Below, in pieces: positions 4,789 through 5,990 of a DNA stretch of 5,990 nt. The stretch comes from an uncultured Oscillospiraceae bacterium. GTDB lineage: Bacteria; Bacillota; Clostridia; Oscillospirales; Acutalibacteraceae. The stretch is from assembly GCA_905200265.1 (NCBI GenBank), contig CAJKJS010000098.1, positions 1 through 5,990 on the forward strand, in the 5' to 3' direction. The stretch's first letter is position 1; each line of letters opens with the position of its first letter. The translations under genes and the position numbers were made by a program. The notes beneath the pieces are model-generated. The model was not told the origin of the DNA, did not search any database, and saw nothing but the letters and a program-made list of their open reading frames with translations.

Positions 4789-5990
4789 ATGGCCACTGTT
4801 CACTCTTTTACCCAGGGTAAAATTCTTTCACCACTTCTGCGGTTTTCTTTGCCCATTTTGGTTGCACTGCTGTTACAAGCCATGTACGGAGCAGCAGACT
4901 TGCTGATCGTAGGGCAGTTTAACTCCTCGGCCGACGTTTCGGCAGTTGCTACAGGCAGTCAGGTTATGCATACACTGACAACTGTAATCACTGGTCTTTC
5001 CATGGGCACAACCATTCTGCTAGCCCAAAAAATCGGCCAAAAACGGCAGGATGAAGCCGGAAAAGTTATTGGTAGCGGGATTTTCCTGTTTGGCATCATT
5101 GCCCTGGTACTAACCGTGGTAGTGGAGCTCACAGCAGGGCCCCTGGCTTCTTTGATGCAAGCTCCCGCCGAGGCTTTCGACAAAACCGTCGAGTATGTGC
5201 GTATTTGTTCGGCAGGTACCATTTTTATTGTGGCCTACAATGTGCTAGGCAGTATCTTTCGCGGATTAGGCGATAGTAAAACGCCTCTTTTAGCCGTTTT
5301 GATCGCTTGCGTGCTCAATATTGCCGGCGATCTTCTTTTTGTGGGCGTATTTGGCATGGCCACCGGCGGGGCAGCCCTGGCGACTGTACTGGCGCAGAGC
5401 GTAAGCGTGATTTTGTGCATATGGATCATCCGCCGGCGCGGATTACCTTTTTCGTTCGTTTTGTCCGATATTCGCTTTCACCGACACCTGGTTGGGCGCA
5501 CCGCTCGCTTGGGCGCACCGATTGCTCTCCAAGATTTTTTGGTGAGCATTTCGTTTTTGGTCATCCTGGCTATTGTCAATTCTTTGGGCGTGATTGTATC
5601 GGCCGGGATTGGCGTGGCCGAAAAATTGTGCGCCTTTATCATGCTGGTCCCGTCGGCTTTTTCCCAGGCTCTTTCGGCTTTTGTGGGGCAGAATGTTGGG
5701 GCTGGACAACATGCCCGGGCCCGCCGTTCTCTCTTGTGCGGCATGGCGGCTTCTTTTGTTATTAGCCTATTTTTGGCCTACTTATCGTTTTTCCACGGCG
5801 ATATACTGGCGCGTATCTTCTCGAACGATACACCTGTCATCCTGGCCGCTGCCGAATATCTAAAAGCCTATGCCATTGACACGCTGCTGGTTTCGTTCCT
5901 ATTCTGCTTTATCGGATACTTTAACGGCTATGGCAGCACCCGTTTTGTCATGTTGCAGGGAATTATCGGTGCTTTCTTGGTACGTATTCC
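4789..5990 (+). CDS. MATE-family multidrug/cation efflux transporter (MepA-like), 3' end missing
   Basis: An inner-membrane exporter using a Na+ or H+ gradient. The 400 codons present are highly hydrophobic, with about ten or eleven membrane segments, against roughly 440-460 residues for full members, so about 50 residues are off the window. Family hallmarks are the opening PLLRFSLPILVALLLQAMYGAADLLIVGQF split over residues 15-44, NVLGSIFRGLGDSKTP with RGLGDSKTP at 158-166, LNIAGDLLFVGVFGMATGGAALAT just after, and GQNVGAGQ at 300-307 at the start of the second half. The ATG at 4789 follows GAGGGAGG (4775-4782) by 6 nt, a strong site. Expression is probably set by the promoter at 4636 and the leader terminator at 4711-4760. 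The substrate cannot be read from sequence. If the leader is a guanidine riboswitch, guanidine or a related cation is a candidate; otherwise a drug or dye exporter is the default call. Confidence 0.93.
   Translation, partial: MATVHSFTQGKILSPLLRFSLPILVALLLQAMYGAADLLIVGQFNSSADVSAVATGSQVMHTLTTVITGLSMGTTILLAQKIGQKRQDEAGKVIGSGIFLFGIIALVLTVVVELTAGPLASLMQAPAEAFDKTVEYVRICSAGTIFIVAYNVLGSIFRGLGDSKTPLLAVLIACVLNIAGDLLFVGVFGMATGGAALATVLAQSVSVILCIWIIRRRGLPFSFVLSDIRFHRHLVGRTARLGAPIALQDFLVSISFLVILAIVNSLGVIVSAGIGVAEKLCAFIMLVPSAFSQALSAFVGQNVGAGQHARARRSLLCGMAASFVISLFLAYLSFFHGDILARIFSNDTPVILAAAEYLKAYAIDTLLVSFLFCFIGYFNGYGSTRFVMLQGIIGAFLVRI

Noticed and set aside
5307..5765. Plus-strand 152-codon ORF and several minus-strand ORFs within the MATE gene
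   Set aside because: They are other-frame readings of the MATE gene with no ribosome binding site and no recognisable domain.
1..5990. CRISPR array, tRNA, rRNA, insertion sequence or phage genes
   Set aside because: I saw no regularly spaced repeats, no tRNA-like cloverleaf, no transposase or phage motifs, and no terminal inverted repeats.

Overview
The window looks like the end of a contig from a low-to-mid GC Gram-positive anaerobe, most likely class Clostridia and probably the Oscillospiraceae/Ruminococcaceae. This is inference from gene content and expression signals, not from a marker gene. The supporting content is a class A penicillin-binding protein with a TTG start, a small membrane-anchored protein resembling the BofC C-terminal domain, a DUF1846/UPF0371 protein, strong AGGAGG-type ribosome binding sites, sigma-A-like promoters, and a MATE exporter behind a 5' attenuator.

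Layout, left to right. Bases 1-54 are a G-rich stretch with no A that breaks the reading of the neighbouring gene and is best explained as an assembly or sequencing artefact at the contig edge. Bases 1-1545 (minus) hold a class A PBP: glycosyltransferase 51 domain, then a transpeptidase domain cut off after the SxN motif. Diverging from it across 122 bp is a 129-residue membrane-anchored BofC-like protein (1668-2057, plus). Seven bases further on, convergent with it, ends a PhnP-like metallo-beta-lactamase-fold phosphodiesterase (2065-2946, minus). A divergent promoter region (about 2947-3146) separates that gene from a complete DUF1846 protein (3147-4628, plus). Immediately after its stop codon comes a very good promoter (TTGACA, 18 bp, TACAAT), then a structured leader of about 117 nt containing a long intrinsic terminator, and then a MATE-family efflux transporter (4789 to the window end, truncated).

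How the parts relate. The PBP and the BofC-like protein both act at or outside the membrane and may share an envelope role, but the latter's function is unknown. The PhnP-like and DUF1846 proteins appear to be stand-alone cytoplasmic enzymes or proteins. The clearest regulatory unit is the MATE gene. Its leader can form a compact aptamer-like fold (two stems plus a possible pseudoknot) that occupies the 5' arm of the terminator, and a second alternative pairing that occupies the 3' arm. This is the architecture of a transcriptional riboswitch. The combination of a short clostridial leader, a terminator and a MATE gene makes the guanidine-IV (mepA motif) class the first candidate, but the sequence alone does not prove the ligand.
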